Under the pieces are notes generated by a model. The model made no database searches. It was not told where the DNA came from and saw nothing but the letters and a program-made list of their open reading frames with translations. From G963691835 sp963691835 (lineage in GTDB: Bacteria > Pseudomonadota > Alphaproteobacteria > Thalassobaculales > Thalassobaculaceae): a DNA stretch of 64,000 nucleotides. Positions 54,879 through 62,504 of the stretch are shown piece by piece. The position numbers and the translations under genes are program-made. The stretch covers positions 5,402,304 through 5,466,303 of the forward strand of contig OY829383.1 of the NCBI GenBank assembly GCA_963691835.1, read 5' to 3'. Position 1 is the stretch's first letter. Each line of letters begins with the position of its first letter.

Positions 54879-55430
54879 TCAAGCGGCGTATCGCCCGGCC
54901 TGATCACCCCAGGAGTCCCAGCCCTCTCGATCCGTCCGGCTGAATAGCTCGCACCGGGGCACGGCCCCGATGGCCTCCGCGAGGTCGTACATCTCGTCGG
55001 GCTTACGGGAGTGTTCGCGGACTGGGGCCACAATCAGGTTGCGCTGACTAAGCGACAGGGTGGCGGGCTTGCCGAGCGTGGCCACGATGAACGGCTCCAT
55101 GGCGCTGCGAAGTCTGTAGCCGGTGCCGAACGCCCATTTGCGCCCCGTGGACGACTGTTTGGCCCACGCCCCCATAGTGCAGTATTCGAACCCCCATGCC
55201 TCCACCACCTCCAGAGCTTGGGGCACCATGGGCGCCGTGGCCCACATGATGAGCAGCGCGCCGTCCGGGTGGGCTAGGTGGGAAACCGGCAGGCGCTTGA
55301 TCTCGTCGAGCGTCATGGTCGCGTAGTGGGCCTCCGCCGATTTGTCCCGCCCTTCGTCGCTGTAGGTCTTGAACTTCCAAGGGGGGTCCGCAAGGATGGT
55401 GCGATACTTGAAGGGGGTTAGGGTGATCAT
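54879..55430 (-). CDS. MT-A70 family DNA adenine methyltransferase
   Basis: Probable S-adenosylmethionine-dependent N6-adenine methyltransferase, 183 residues. The catalytic motif DPPW is at 15-18 in TILADPPWKF; the family phrases SAEAHYATMTLDEIKRLP, WGFEYCTMGAWAKQ and FGTGYRLRSAMEPF follow. No restriction endonuclease gene is nearby, so it is likely an orphan phage methylase that masks sites on phage DNA or regulates promoters. The ATG overlaps the upstream stop as ATGA. Target sequence unknown. Confidence 0.88.
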   Translation of the reverse strand: MITLTPFKYRTILADPPWKFKTYSDEGRDKSAEAHYATMTLDEIKRLPVSHLAHPDGALLIMWATAPMVPQALEVVEAWGFEYCTMGAWAKQSSTGRKWAFGTGYRLRSAMEPFIVATLGKPATLSLSQRNLIVAPVREHSRKPDEMYDLAEAIGAVPRCELFSRTDREGWDSWGDQAGRYAA

Positions 55431-55654
55431 TCTTCATCGACCCCAAGCCAGCGAAACTGAAAGTCGAGTTGAGCAAGAGCCTCCTGGTCCCCCCGGTTTA
55501 GAACGAGTTTGGAACCATCCTCGAACTCCACTTTGTACAGCATCCAAGTCTCGGGAGGCCCGGTAACACGCCGACCGTCCCTCGTAAGCCATTCTCCTTC
55601 CACAACCTGATACTTCGCGTTCAGGGCAACGGCCTCTTTGGCGCGCTCAGTCAC
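55427..55654 (-). CDS. Hypothetical phage protein (75 aa)
   Basis: The start is a GTG at 55654 with GGAGG seven bases upstream, shared with the stop of the preceding gene (GTGA). The sequence begins MTERAKEAVALNAKYQVVEG and is otherwise unrecognised. Confidence 0.55.
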   Translation of the reverse strand: MTERAKEAVALNAKYQVVEGEWLTRDGRRVTGPPETWMLYKVEFEDGSKLVLNRGDQEALAQLDFQFRWLGVDEE

Positions 55655-55872
55655 AATGGCTCCTCCCGGATCGAGCGCAAGTAGGTCCGATCTGGCGTTA
55701 TGACCGAGAAGGACTCCTGACAAAGCCCGTCCCGCAACTCCTCGCCGAGTTCCAGGGCCTCCATCTCAACCTCGGTAGGGCTCTTCGGAAAACGGGGATA
55801 GTTGCTCAGGCGGACCACCACACCGGCCTGCTCTCCTCCGGTGTAGATGTAAGTCGTCGGAGTCACCGTCAC
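55651..55872 (-). CDS. Hypothetical phage protein (73 aa)
   Basis: Small acidic protein beginning MTVTPTTYIYTGGEQAGVVV, with a GTG start coupled to the stop of the preceding 19-codon reading frame. A second GTG two codons in is an alternative. No domain recognised. Confidence 0.5.
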   Translation of the reverse strand: MTVTPTTYIYTGGEQAGVVVRLSNYPRFPKSPTEVEMEALELGEELRDGLCQESFSVITPDRTYLRSIREEPL

Positions 55873-55928
55873 ACACAGCCCGCGATCGCGACCTCGGCCC
55901 AGTATGTCGGCTCGATGCGTTGGGTCAT
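55869..55928 (-). CDS. Possible 19-residue coupled mini-gene
   Basis: The reading frame MTQRIEPTYWAEVAIAGCV begins in an ATGA overlap with the upstream stop and ends in a GTGA overlap with the downstream start. It exactly bridges the two neighbours. It may be a real microprotein or a reading bridge that passes ribosomes to the next gene. Confidence 0.35.
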   Translation of the reverse strand: MTQRIEPTYWAEVAIAGCV

Positions 55929-56095
55929 CGCGGCATCCGCTCGATGCGGACGCTCTCGTGATGGATCGCCTTGGCCACGTCCAGGATGCGGTCGGTTAGC
56001 CACGCGAAGCGCATGGTCAGGATCGCCAGGGAGAGCGCCATGACGCCCAGGCCCCAGGCACAGAGCCAAAGCCCCATTCCAGCCGCGCGCCTCAT
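55925..56095 (-). CDS. Small phage membrane protein (56 aa)
   Basis: Starts MRRAAGMGLWLCAWGLGVMA, continuing into a hydrophobic segment to about residue 32, then a polar tail ending RIERMPR. One predicted membrane helix. AAGGAGG lies seven bases before the ATG, which also overlaps the upstream stop as ATGA, so translation is well supported despite the short length. Confidence 0.6.
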   Translation of the reverse strand: MRRAAGMGLWLCAWGLGVMALSLAILTMRFAWLTDRILDVAKAIHHESVRIERMPR

Positions 56096-56343
56096 GCCCC
56101 GTCCTCCTTCTCCTGGAGTACGCGTCGGATCGCTGCTGCAATCATCGCCTGTTCGGAGTCCGTGAGGGGGGCAGGGTTTTCGGGTATCGCCCTGGAGAGC
56201 TCCCGCGAAAGATCGACCAGTTCTTTGGCAAACTCCGGGTAGCTTCGAAGATAGTGCTCAAGGGTGTGGTGCCCGGGATCAGGCTCTACCGAATAGGCAT
56301 CGAGAACGTCGTCCAAAGACGGACGGGAGGCGGACGATGTCAT
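56092..56343 (-). CDS. Hypothetical phage protein (83 aa)
   Basis: Helical acidic protein, with TLEHYLRSYPEFAKELVDLS in the centre. Not recognised. It overlaps both neighbours by four bases. Confidence 0.55.
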   Translation of the reverse strand: MTSSASRPSLDDVLDAYSVEPDPGHHTLEHYLRSYPEFAKELVDLSRELSRAIPENPAPLTDSEQAMIAAAIRRVLQEKEDGA

Positions 56344-56555
56344 GGCGCGGCTCCCTGCGTCAGAGCAGTTAGGGCGCCGTCCTCCCCGTTCTCCTGGGGT
56401 GCGGGGCGAGGCTCACGGCAGCATCGGCCCTCGTCAGCGCACTTATCCGGATCTGGACAGACGACAGCGTGCCGGCCTGCTGGACAGCGTCGGCTAAAAC
56501 TGCGGTTCATGCCCCAGAGACCGCCGTCGTCCAGAAACATCCCACCGTCGTTCAT
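56340..56555 (-). CDS. Cys-rich phage microprotein (71 aa)
   Basis: It contains Cys residues spaced C-x8-C-x5-C-x5-C in the segment RRCPAGRHAVVCPDPDKC and on to GRCC. The same spacing and the residues CPA, DP and GRC recur in the gene at 57390-57641, so the two are probably paralogs with a metal-binding knuckle. The ATG overlaps the upstream stop as ATGA. Confidence 0.55.
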   Translation of the reverse strand: MNDGGMFLDDGGLWGMNRSFSRRCPAGRHAVVCPDPDKCADEGRCCREPRPAPQENGEDGALTALTQGAAP

Positions 56556-56794
56556 GTCTCGTCCTCCTTGCCGCCTAATTTCAGCGGATCATCCGGGGAC
56601 ATTGGTTCGCCGCGCCACGCTCGCGCAAGGTGCATCCGGTTGGGGCACTCAAAATCGCAATCCTCCGTCCCGGCGAGCGCGCAGCGGCCTGGATTGTCCG
56701 AGTCCCAACGTCCACACTCAAATTCGTCCGGGGACTCCAGATCGGCCGGGTCCTCCAGATCGTCAAAGTCGGGTTCATTCATCGTCGTTAACAA
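56552..56794 (-). CDS. Acidic Cys-containing phage protein (80 aa)
   Basis: Very acidic N-terminal half (EPDFDDLEDPADLESPDEFE) followed by four Cys residues (ECGRW, GRCALAG, EDCDFECP). The start is a TTG at 56794: AAGGAGG lies seven bases before it, while the ATG four codons later has no such site. It may bind a metal; function unknown. Confidence 0.55.
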   Translation of the reverse strand: MLTTMNEPDFDDLEDPADLESPDEFECGRWDSDNPGRCALAGTEDCDFECPNRMHLARAWRGEPMSPDDPLKLGGKEDET

Positions 56795-56943
56795 TCTTCG
56801 TCCTCCTTCTCCTTGACGTGGAAATCAGGACACGGGCGCAGGAGCGGACAGTTGCCGTACTCCGGTCGCTGGGCGTCGCAATCCGTGTCACCGTCCTCGA
56901 AGATCCGGAAATTGGCGCATTGCTCGCAGCTTTGCTCGCTCAT
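56788..56943 (-). CDS. Cys-rich phage microprotein (51 aa)
   Basis: Six Cys in 51 residues: C6 and C9 (CEQC), then C22, C32, C38 and C51. The pair CxxC followed by spaced Cys suggests a small zinc ribbon. GGGGAGG lies seven bases before the ATG, which overlaps the upstream stop. Confidence 0.55.
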   Translation of the reverse strand: MSEQSCEQCANFRIFEDGDTDCDAQRPEYGNCPLLRPCPDFHVKEKEDEDC

Positions 56944-57236
56944 GCCCCGGCCTCCCCGTTCTCCTGGGCAGGAGAGGCAGTCCCTTGAAGCGCGGCATTC
57001 CGCGTGGGCTGGACCCTGTCTATCAGGTCGTCGTAGATCTTCTGAGTGAACACGGGGAGGGCGTTGCCCCAATCACCATCCAGGATGATTGCAGCTTCCC
57101 ATTCCTCGTGAACCTTGAGTGCATGCCGTAGCCGTTTGATCTCGGCGTCCTTCTCAAGATCTCGCTTGCGCCAGTCCTCCATGGTCGCGAAGTCGATAAA
57201 TTCGCCTTCCTCGCTGTTGTAAAACCGATCAGCCAT
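56940..57236 (-). CDS. Hypothetical phage protein (98 aa)
   Basis: Charged helical protein, with RKRDLEKDAEIKRLRHALKV likely forming a coiled coil. Not recognised. It overlaps its downstream neighbour by four bases and its upstream one by eight. Confidence 0.55.
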   Translation of the reverse strand: MADRFYNSEEGEFIDFATMEDWRKRDLEKDAEIKRLRHALKVHEEWEAAIILDGDWGNALPVFTQKIYDDLIDRVQPTRNAALQGTASPAQENGEAGA

Positions 57237-57393
57237 TGGCCACCTCCCTCATCTCTAGGATCTGCCGGTCGAGCGCGGCGCGGCCTTGGCGCTGCACCCC
57301 GTTTAGCCGCCACCACCACTCGTGTCGACGGAGGGTCGCTTGGCGGTATGCTTCAAGCTCGGCGTCCGAAAGCGTGAGCCGGTCGTCGATCAT
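57229..57393 (-). CDS. Hypothetical phage protein (54 aa)
   Basis: Starts MIDDRLTLSDAELEAYRQAT and contains a WWW run in RRHEWWWRLNG. GGGAGG lies six bases before the ATG at 57393, which overlaps the upstream stop as ATGA. Confidence 0.55.
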   Translation of the reverse strand: MIDDRLTLSDAELEAYRQATLRRHEWWWRLNGVQRQGRAALDRQILEMREVANG

Positions 57394-57641
57394 TCCGGGC
57401 CTCCCTGCTGTAACAGGCGACAACGACCATCGGCGGCGCACTCCGCCGGGTCGCTGCATATGTCCTCGTGAGCCATGGCCGGGCACCCGCGCCGATACCG
57501 CGCCAGGGCGGCCATGTAGTCGCGGTCCTCGTTGTCGATGTCCCGCTCGGCTCGCTTGCCGGGGATCACCTGTGGGCGGTTGACGCGGGCGTGCTTGGCG
57601 ACCGGGTTACGCCCCCATGCCCCTTGCCGGTCAGCAGGCAA
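57390..57641 (-). CDS. Cys-rich phage protein (83 aa), paralog of the 56340 gene
   Basis: The C-terminal segment GCPAMAHEDICSDPAEC, on to DGRC, has the C-x8-C-x5-C-x5-C spacing seen also in the gene at 56340. The first 45 residues are basic and polar. The start is taken as a TTG at 57641 with GGAGA six bases upstream, overlapping the end of the preceding gene by 11 bases; this start is uncertain. Confidence 0.5.
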   Translation of the reverse strand: MPADRQGAWGRNPVAKHARVNRPQVIPGKRAERDIDNEDRDYMAALARYRRGCPAMAHEDICSDPAECAADGRCRLLQQGGPE

Positions 57642-57876
57642 TGGTCATCTCCGAGTGGTCCTTGAGCCAGCGGTCGAACGCGGCGTTGTCCATGATGTGC
57701 GGCCAGTTATCGGCGTCGCTCGGCGGGAGGGAAGGCCACTTCCCGAAGGTGATCACCCCCGAACCCGGCTGATTGGCCGCGCGCCTCATCTGGCGCTGAA
57801 TCCACCACGAGTATTCGGAGCGGTCGGAGTGCGGGTGTAGCTCCCGCCACAGATCAAAGCGGACGTTGCCGGTCAT
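57631..57876 (-). CDS. Hypothetical phage protein (81 aa)
   Basis: Starts MTGNVRFDLWRELHPHSDRS and has many Trp residues. AGGAGG lies seven bases before the ATG at 57876. Not recognised. Confidence 0.55.
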   Translation of the reverse strand: MTGNVRFDLWRELHPHSDRSEYSWWIQRQMRRAANQPGSGVITFGKWPSLPPSDADNWPHIMDNAAFDRWLKDHSEMTIAC

Positions 57877-57996
57877 GCCTCGACCTCCTGGTGGCCGAGG
57901 CGCGCGCCATCGCTTCGCGGTCCTGTCCACTCCTGCGGAACCAACGTCTTTTTCAGGTAGAGCGGGTGTCCCGGTGATCGCGATTGCGTCGGTCAT
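57873..57996 (-). pseudogene. Small phage gene with an apparent one-base insertion
   Basis: The frame from the ATG at 57996 reads MTDAIAITGTP, then would continue out of its natural frame. If one C is removed from the CCC in the eleventh codon, it becomes a 40-residue protein (TPLYLKKTLVPQEW and on), ending in a TGA that overlaps the next ATG as ATGA, as at nearly every other junction of this operon. AAGGA lies nine bases before the start. It may be a real frameshift mutation, a recoding site, or a sequence error. Confidence 0.5.
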
Positions 57997-57998
57997 GG

Positions 57999-58253
57999 TT
58001 ATCGGTCCTTAAGGTGGTTCTGCACGTGCTCTGGGCCGATGAGAATCGTCCATGGACCTCCGTAACCAGCGGTCAGCATTAGGCCGTCCAAGCCCTTTCG
58101 GTCGGCCTGACGGAGATTTCGCCATTTCTGGATGTCGAAGTCTGGGGAGCAAATGATGCCACGCGGCGAGCCCCTCTGAAGCCGCCCCAGGGACCATCCG
58201 CGCTGGGAACAGAAGCGCTCGGCGTCCTGCATGTGCTCAAAGGTAAGGTCCAT
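57999..58253 (-). CDS. Hypothetical phage protein (84 aa)
   Basis: Starts MDLTFEHMQDAERFCSQRGW. GGAGGG lies six bases before the ATG at 58253, which shares one base with the upstream stop. Not recognised. Confidence 0.55.
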   Translation of the reverse strand: MDLTFEHMQDAERFCSQRGWSLGRLQRGSPRGIICSPDFDIQKWRNLRQADRKGLDGLMLTAGYGGPWTILIGPEHVQNHLKDR

Positions 58254-58525
58254 CACGCACCCTCCGGTGCAGGGGCGTAATACACCTCGACCAAATGAGC
58301 GGGGATCCGGTTTTGAATGCGGCCGTTCTTTAGAATGGCGATCCAAGGGACCGGCGCCCCTTGACCGTTCTCGTCATAAGCGACGATCTCTGTCCCGCCG
58401 CTTCGGTCGGCCGTCCAACCCTCTTCGCTGCCGTTGTAAAAGATCGCCTGAATAGGCCGCTCGTCCCGCGAGAGGACGGTTCCGCCACGTGGGAGGTCAG
58501 CCTTGGTCTGGGTTTCGTCGTTCAT
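58253..58525 (-). CDS. Hypothetical phage protein (90 aa)
   Basis: Starts MNDETQTKADLPRGGTVLSR. GAGGA lies five bases before the ATG at 58525, which overlaps the stop of the HNH gene as ATGA. Not recognised. Confidence 0.55.
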   Translation of the reverse strand: MNDETQTKADLPRGGTVLSRDERPIQAIFYNGSEEGWTADRSGGTEIVAYDENGQGAPVPWIAILKNGRIQNRIPAHLVEVYYAPAPEGA

Positions 58526-58944
58526 GTCAGTCCTCGAATCTTCTTTCCGGCCATCTTCTCTGGGCACACTCGGGCCTGATATGCCTTCAGCCCAGGCGCG
58601 TTCATGTTTTCCTTTCGGGTGCCCCAGCGCAGGTTTGATGCCCGGTTGTCGATGGAGCATTCGTTCCTGTGCAGGACTTCCATCCCTTCCTCCGGAGTCC
58701 CATGGAATGCTTCGCAAACCAGCCGATGGACTTTGTAGGATTTCCGACGATGGACGATGATCATCCGCCATGGGAAAAGGCCTGTAGACCAGATGCGGGT
58801 TCCGTAGGTCGGACCAAATGAGACCTGCTTGGATCCGCCATGCGGCATTGGTTGAAGGTAGAAACCCCGAACCTTGCCAAGCGAACTGGCCTCAAATCCC
58901 GGCAGCGAAGGAACCGGGCGCCATATCTCCTGATCTGGCTTCAC
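58522..58944 (-). CDS. HNH endonuclease with NUMOD4 motif
   Basis: 140 residues. The N-terminal EIWRPVPSLPGFEASSLGKV is a NUMOD4 DNA-binding motif of homing-type endonucleases. The HNH catalytic part is in VHRLVCEAFHG, then VLHRNECSIDNRASNLRW. Such proteins cut DNA and are often mobile within phages. It lies in the operon between SSB and a small unknown gene, and overlaps the next gene as ATGA. Confidence 0.85.
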   Translation of the reverse strand: MKPDQEIWRPVPSLPGFEASSLGKVRGFYLQPMPHGGSKQVSFGPTYGTRIWSTGLFPWRMIIVHRRKSYKVHRLVCEAFHGTPEEGMEVLHRNECSIDNRASNLRWGTRKENMNAPGLKAYQARVCPEKMAGKKIRGLT

Positions 58945-58952
58945 GTCGGCTC

Positions 58953-59447
58953 CTAGAACGGGATCTCTGAGTCGTCCAGGTCGTCGTGCTGGGGCGGGGC
59001 CATGTCACGGTGCGGCGGCGGAGATTGCCGGTCGCGACCCTTCGCTTCGTTGTATTCAGCCCCACTGGCGCGGCTGTCGCCCCCGCCCCCATCACCCCGC
59101 CCCCCAAGGAGGGTCAGAGTGCCCTTGAAGGCCCTCAACACGATCTCCGTGGAGTATCGCTCCGCGCCGGATTGATCCGTCCACTTGCGGGTCTCAAGCT
59201 GACCCTCGATGTAGACCGTGGAGCCCTTTCGCAGGTAGTTCTCCGCCACACCGACCAGCCCCTCGTTGAAGATCACGACGCGGTGCCATTCCGTCCGCTC
59301 GCGCTGCTCTCCGGAGTTGCGGTCTTTCCACCGCTCCGACGTGGCCAGGGAAAAATTGGCGATCTTCCGACCGTCCTGGGTCGTCCGGATCTCGGGGTCC
59401 CGCCCCAGGTTCCCGACCAGGATCACCTTGTTGACGCTGCCCGCCAT
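58953..59447 (-). CDS. ssb: Single-stranded DNA-binding protein (phage)
   Basis: 164 residues. The OB fold begins AGSVNKVILVGNLGRDPEIR and extends to about 110 (STEIVLRAFKGTLTLLG). A Gly-rich linker and the acidic tip DDSEIPF follow, which in SSB proteins recruits repair partners. It acts with RecT in phage recombination and replication. The ATG shares one base with the stop of the upstream HTH gene. Confidence 0.93.
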   Translation of the reverse strand: MAGSVNKVILVGNLGRDPEIRTTQDGRKIANFSLATSERWKDRNSGEQRERTEWHRVVIFNEGLVGVAENYLRKGSTVYIEGQLETRKWTDQSGAERYSTEIVLRAFKGTLTLLGGRGDGGGGDSRASGAEYNEAKGRDRQSPPPHRDMAPPQHDDLDDSEIPF

Positions 59448-59872
59448 TACGCGGCGCCCTTCTGATTGCTCGCTTGGATCGTGGCCGCCAGCCAGCGGTC
59501 CAGATCCTCGGGCAAATAGAGACACCGGGCGACGCGCTTGCCGTTGGCATTCTCCCGGTAATAGACCGGCCCCCGGCCCTGCTCGCGCCATGCCGTCCAG
59601 GTCTTTTCCGGGATGCCGCAGTATTCGGCGGCCTCTTTGGTGGTGAGGTAGTCCTCACGACCGAACGTCATGCGACCGACGTAGGCGGCCTCGCGGCTCA
59701 CGAGATCGTCGACAATCGAGGCGCGGTCGGCATAGCTGTCGGCCCGGCCTGGATCGCCGTGGTGCTCACACACGCGCTGGGCCTCAAGGAGCCAGTCGGT
59801 GCAGTCCCGGAGGGCACTTGTGAGCGCCCCCCGGCTCGGACGGGTGTCCGGTGGTCGTATAGAGTCAGGCAT
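59447..59872 (-). CDS. Phage HTH protein (141 aa, excisionase-like domain)
   Basis: The C-terminal half carries a MerR/excisionase-type HTH: YLTTKEAAEYCGIPEKTWTA, then YLPEDLDRWLAA. The N-terminal half is unrecognised. It may be a regulator or a directionality factor; an Xis role would need the integrase context that is missing here. It overlaps recT by eight bases. Confidence 0.65.
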   Translation of the reverse strand: MPDSIRPPDTRPSRGALTSALRDCTDWLLEAQRVCEHHGDPGRADSYADRASIVDDLVSREAAYVGRMTFGREDYLTTKEAAEYCGIPEKTWTAWREQGRGPVYYRENANGKRVARCLYLPEDLDRWLAATIQASNQKGAA

Positions 59873-61337
59873 CGCCTACCGCCTTGTTGTATCGGGCCAT
59901 GAAATTGTCGTGCGCCCGTTTGGATCGCTGGGAGATCTCGGCCAGGAGGTCCTTGTTGTCCGCGACCAGATCCTTCCAGTCCTGCGGGCTCTGGCACTCT
60001 CGGCTGAGATCGTCGATTGCCTTCTGGGCGGCCATGGTCACGACCTTGCCGTCCTTCACCACCGGCGGCTCCAGGGCGACGGTCCAGTCCCGCCGGGCAT
60101 CTGGAGCCCCTTCCTCCTCCTCGGCCTCCTCGTCGCCCCGCAGGGTCTCAAGCAATTCGCCGATGGTGGCATTGAGGTCGCCCCCGTCGTGTGCCGAGAT
60201 GCTCTCCAGGAGGTCGCTGTGGTCGAGGACGTAAGCCTGGAAGTCCCACACATCGGGGGCCTTCTTAAGCTCCTCGAGGAAGGTGCTGGCCAGATCGACT
60301 GAGCTTTCGCCACTGGCCACGACCCGAGCGCCGTCGCCGAACTTCAGGACGTCAAAGACCTCCGGCTCTGCCTCCGGCTCTGCCTCTGCCTCTGGCTCCG
60401 GTTCCGGTTCAGGCTCCAGGTCCTTGGCCTTGGCCTTGGCCTTGACCGTCTGGCGGGGTGCGGGGTCCTCCTCGCGGGGGGACTCGATCACCCCGGCCAC
60501 GGTCGCTGCGGCGTCTTCCTGCAGATCCGAGGCGGGCACGTCGACGATGTGGGCGAAATGAACACCCCGGTCGTCCCCCATCTCATCCAGAGCCGCCGCC
60601 GCCGCAAGCTCGATGGACAGGGGCAGCATCTTCGCCAGCCGCCGCACCGCCGTCTTGCGAGCCATGGCCTCGGTATGGGCGACCCATGGACTCGACTCCA
60701 AGGACCGGCCACCCCGGCGCTTGGCTTGCTGATAGCCTTGGGAGCCGTCCCGGATGGCCAGCACCTCGCTCCACCGCATCACCTCGAATTGGTGGCCCTC
60801 GCCGACCCGCGCGATGGCGTAGGCAAAGAGCGGAACAAGGTCACCATCTCGCGGCCCGTAGACATGGCGCAGGTGCTCCTCGGTGCCGTACTCGTATGAG
60901 AATTGGTCGCCCTCATAGACGACGTCCGCATGGATCGACTGGATGGTGCCAGACCGGCGGGCGAGGTCGATGTACCCTCTGTATCCGATAATCGGCTGGA
61001 TGCTCATGCCGGTGGTCACCCACTGGCCGTCCCGCTTCTCCCGCTTCGCAAACGGGATCAGCCAGCCATGGCCCAGCGGCGTGTTGGGCTCGATCCCGAT
61101 GGCCGCGAACCCGACCAAGGCGCCGATAAGCTCGCGCATGTCGGCCTTGGCCAGATCCGGCGTCTTCTGCAAAGCCAGATGGAACGTCCGCAGGAGCCGC
61201 TCGGGGCTCATATGGCGGGGCAGAGCCGCCGCCAGCCGGGCGCGAAGCTCCGGATGATCCAGAGCCTCCGCGACCGACGTGCATTGGGCCAGCGGCTTCA
61301 CCGCCGACCGGGTGGGTCGAATGTTTGCAACTGCCAT
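59865..61337 (-). CDS. recT: RecT family annealase with C-terminal extension
   Basis: Single-strand annealing protein of phage recombination, 490 residues; typical RecT proteins have about 270-330. The RecT core (about 20-260) has MSPERLLRTFHLALQKTPDL, GLEPNTPLGH-like IGIEPNTPLGHGWLIPF and the later MARKTAVRRLAKMLPLS. From about 285 the protein continues with a Glu/Pro/Ala repeat tract (EPEPEPEPEAEAEPEAEPE) and a helical domain to the end, which I do not recognise. No partner exonuclease is seen in the window. It starts two bases past the stop-side of its upstream neighbour. Confidence 0.88.
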   Translation of the reverse strand: MAVANIRPTRSAVKPLAQCTSVAEALDHPELRARLAAALPRHMSPERLLRTFHLALQKTPDLAKADMRELIGALVGFAAIGIEPNTPLGHGWLIPFAKREKRDGQWVTTGMSIQPIIGYRGYIDLARRSGTIQSIHADVVYEGDQFSYEYGTEEHLRHVYGPRDGDLVPLFAYAIARVGEGHQFEVMRWSEVLAIRDGSQGYQQAKRRGGRSLESSPWVAHTEAMARKTAVRRLAKMLPLSIELAAAAALDEMGDDRGVHFAHIVDVPASDLQEDAAATVAGVIESPREEDPAPRQTVKAKAKAKDLEPEPEPEPEAEAEPEAEPEVFDVLKFGDGARVVASGESSVDLASTFLEELKKAPDVWDFQAYVLDHSDLLESISAHDGGDLNATIGELLETLRGDEEAEEEEGAPDARRDWTVALEPPVVKDGKVVTMAAQKAIDDLSRECQSPQDWKDLVADNKDLLAEISQRSKRAHDNFMARYNKAVGDA

Positions 61338-61339
61338 GA

Positions 61340-62137
61340 TCAGCCCCTCACCTGGGTTGTGTGCTCAAGCCGGAACTGAACGCCCGGAACTTCTTCGGGC
61401 TGGCCGCCGCCCTTGGTCGCGTCCCGGAGGTATTCCCGGATGGCCTGCTCGTCGGCCTTCACGAACATCACCGGCAGGGCGCCCACGTCCGTGACCTCGA
61501 AGACCCACCGCTTTTTCACGAAAGCGACGGAGCCCCCGTACTCGCCCCGGACTCGGGCCTGATCGTCAGCCTCCCGCTGGGCATCCTTCGCGGCCGCGGC
61601 ATCGGCCTGGGCCTTCACGGCGGCCTCCTGGGCGGCCACAGCCTCCTCCCGGCCCTGTGAGCCCGCCGTGGCGCCCTGGGCGGCCCTGTCGGCCTCCTCC
61701 TGGGCGGCAAGGGCGCGGGCTTCGGCCTCCCGCCGCTCGGCCTCGGCACGGCGGCGCTCGGCCTCCGCAGCGCGGGCCTTCTCCTGGGTGTAGGTGTCGA
61801 GGGCCTTCTGGGCCTTACCCAGGGCCTTCTTGGCGGGATCGACCAGCCCGAGCACATCCTTTTGGACGGTATCCGACAGATCGTCCGTCTTGCCCTTCCA
61901 GACCTTCCGGGCCTTCTCCAGATCCCGCAACCCGGCCTTGGCCTGGGCGATGAAATCAAGGACGAGCCCGGAATTGTCGTCGTCGATTTCGGCGGGGAGC
62001 TGTTTTGCGCCGACAGTGATGTCGAGCACGCGGCGCCGGACCTCGTCGGTCTCGGCCTGGACGTACTCCAGCCACTCGGCCCTACCGGGCAGGGTGACTG
62101 CGTTGTGCCCGATTTCGGGCGTTGTGATGGTATCCAC
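61340..62137 (-). CDS. Coiled-coil phage protein upstream of recT
   Basis: 265 residues. A long Ala/Glu/Arg-rich coiled coil spans about 115-215; the C-terminal 60 residues form a small compact part (VKKRWVFEVTDVGALPVMFV). Proteins of this shape often lie beside RecT or Erf genes in phages; the function is not established. The start is a GTG at 62137 with GGAG six bases upstream; the open frame further upstream has no support. Confidence 0.65.
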   Translation of the reverse strand: MDTITTPEIGHNAVTLPGRAEWLEYVQAETDEVRRRVLDITVGAKQLPAEIDDDNSGLVLDFIAQAKAGLRDLEKARKVWKGKTDDLSDTVQKDVLGLVDPAKKALGKAQKALDTYTQEKARAAEAERRRAEAERREAEARALAAQEEADRAAQGATAGSQGREEAVAAQEAAVKAQADAAAAKDAQREADDQARVRGEYGGSVAFVKKRWVFEVTDVGALPVMFVKADEQAIREYLRDATKGGGQPEEVPGVQFRLEHTTQVRG

Positions 62138-62162
62138 GCGGGACTCCGTTGCTATGCCCCTG

Positions 62163-62504
62163 TCAGAACAGGAGCGGTGTCCGGCCAAGGTTCACGCGCT
62201 GCCGTGGTGAGGCAGCCGGGAGATCGGGCCGGTTGTCGACCTCCCAACGGTGCGTCTGGATGAGGTATTCGTGGCGGGCCTCGTCGATCCGCTTGCCCGT
62301 GATCGCGACGTTCCAGAGGCGGTCGAGGTCGTCGACCTCCTCGCCCAAGATGAACAGCCGATGGCGCCAGGAACGATCCAGAGGCTCGCCCGTGATCGGA
62401 TCGTCCGGCGGCCCGTAGGTAATCCGTGCGGCGACCGGAGGCCCGCCGCTCACGAGGCGGATCTCGTAGAAGCCCGCCTCGATCTGATCGACACGCCGGC
62501 TCAC
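62163..62504 (-). CDS. Hypothetical phage protein (113 aa)
   Basis: Starts MSRRVDQIEAGFYEIRLVSG at a GTG that overlaps the upstream stop as GTGA. It contains GPPDDPITGEPLDRSWRH. Not recognised. Confidence 0.55.
   Translation of the reverse strand: MSRRVDQIEAGFYEIRLVSGGPPVAARITYGPPDDPITGEPLDRSWRHRLFILGEEVDDLDRLWNVAITGKRIDEARHEYLIQTHRWEVDNRPDLPAASPRQRVNLGRTPLLF

Noticed and set aside
60360..60425. Short tandem repeat DNA in recT
   Set aside because: It is the coding sequence for the Glu/Pro/Ala linker, not a CRISPR or other array; no CRISPR was seen anywhere in the window.
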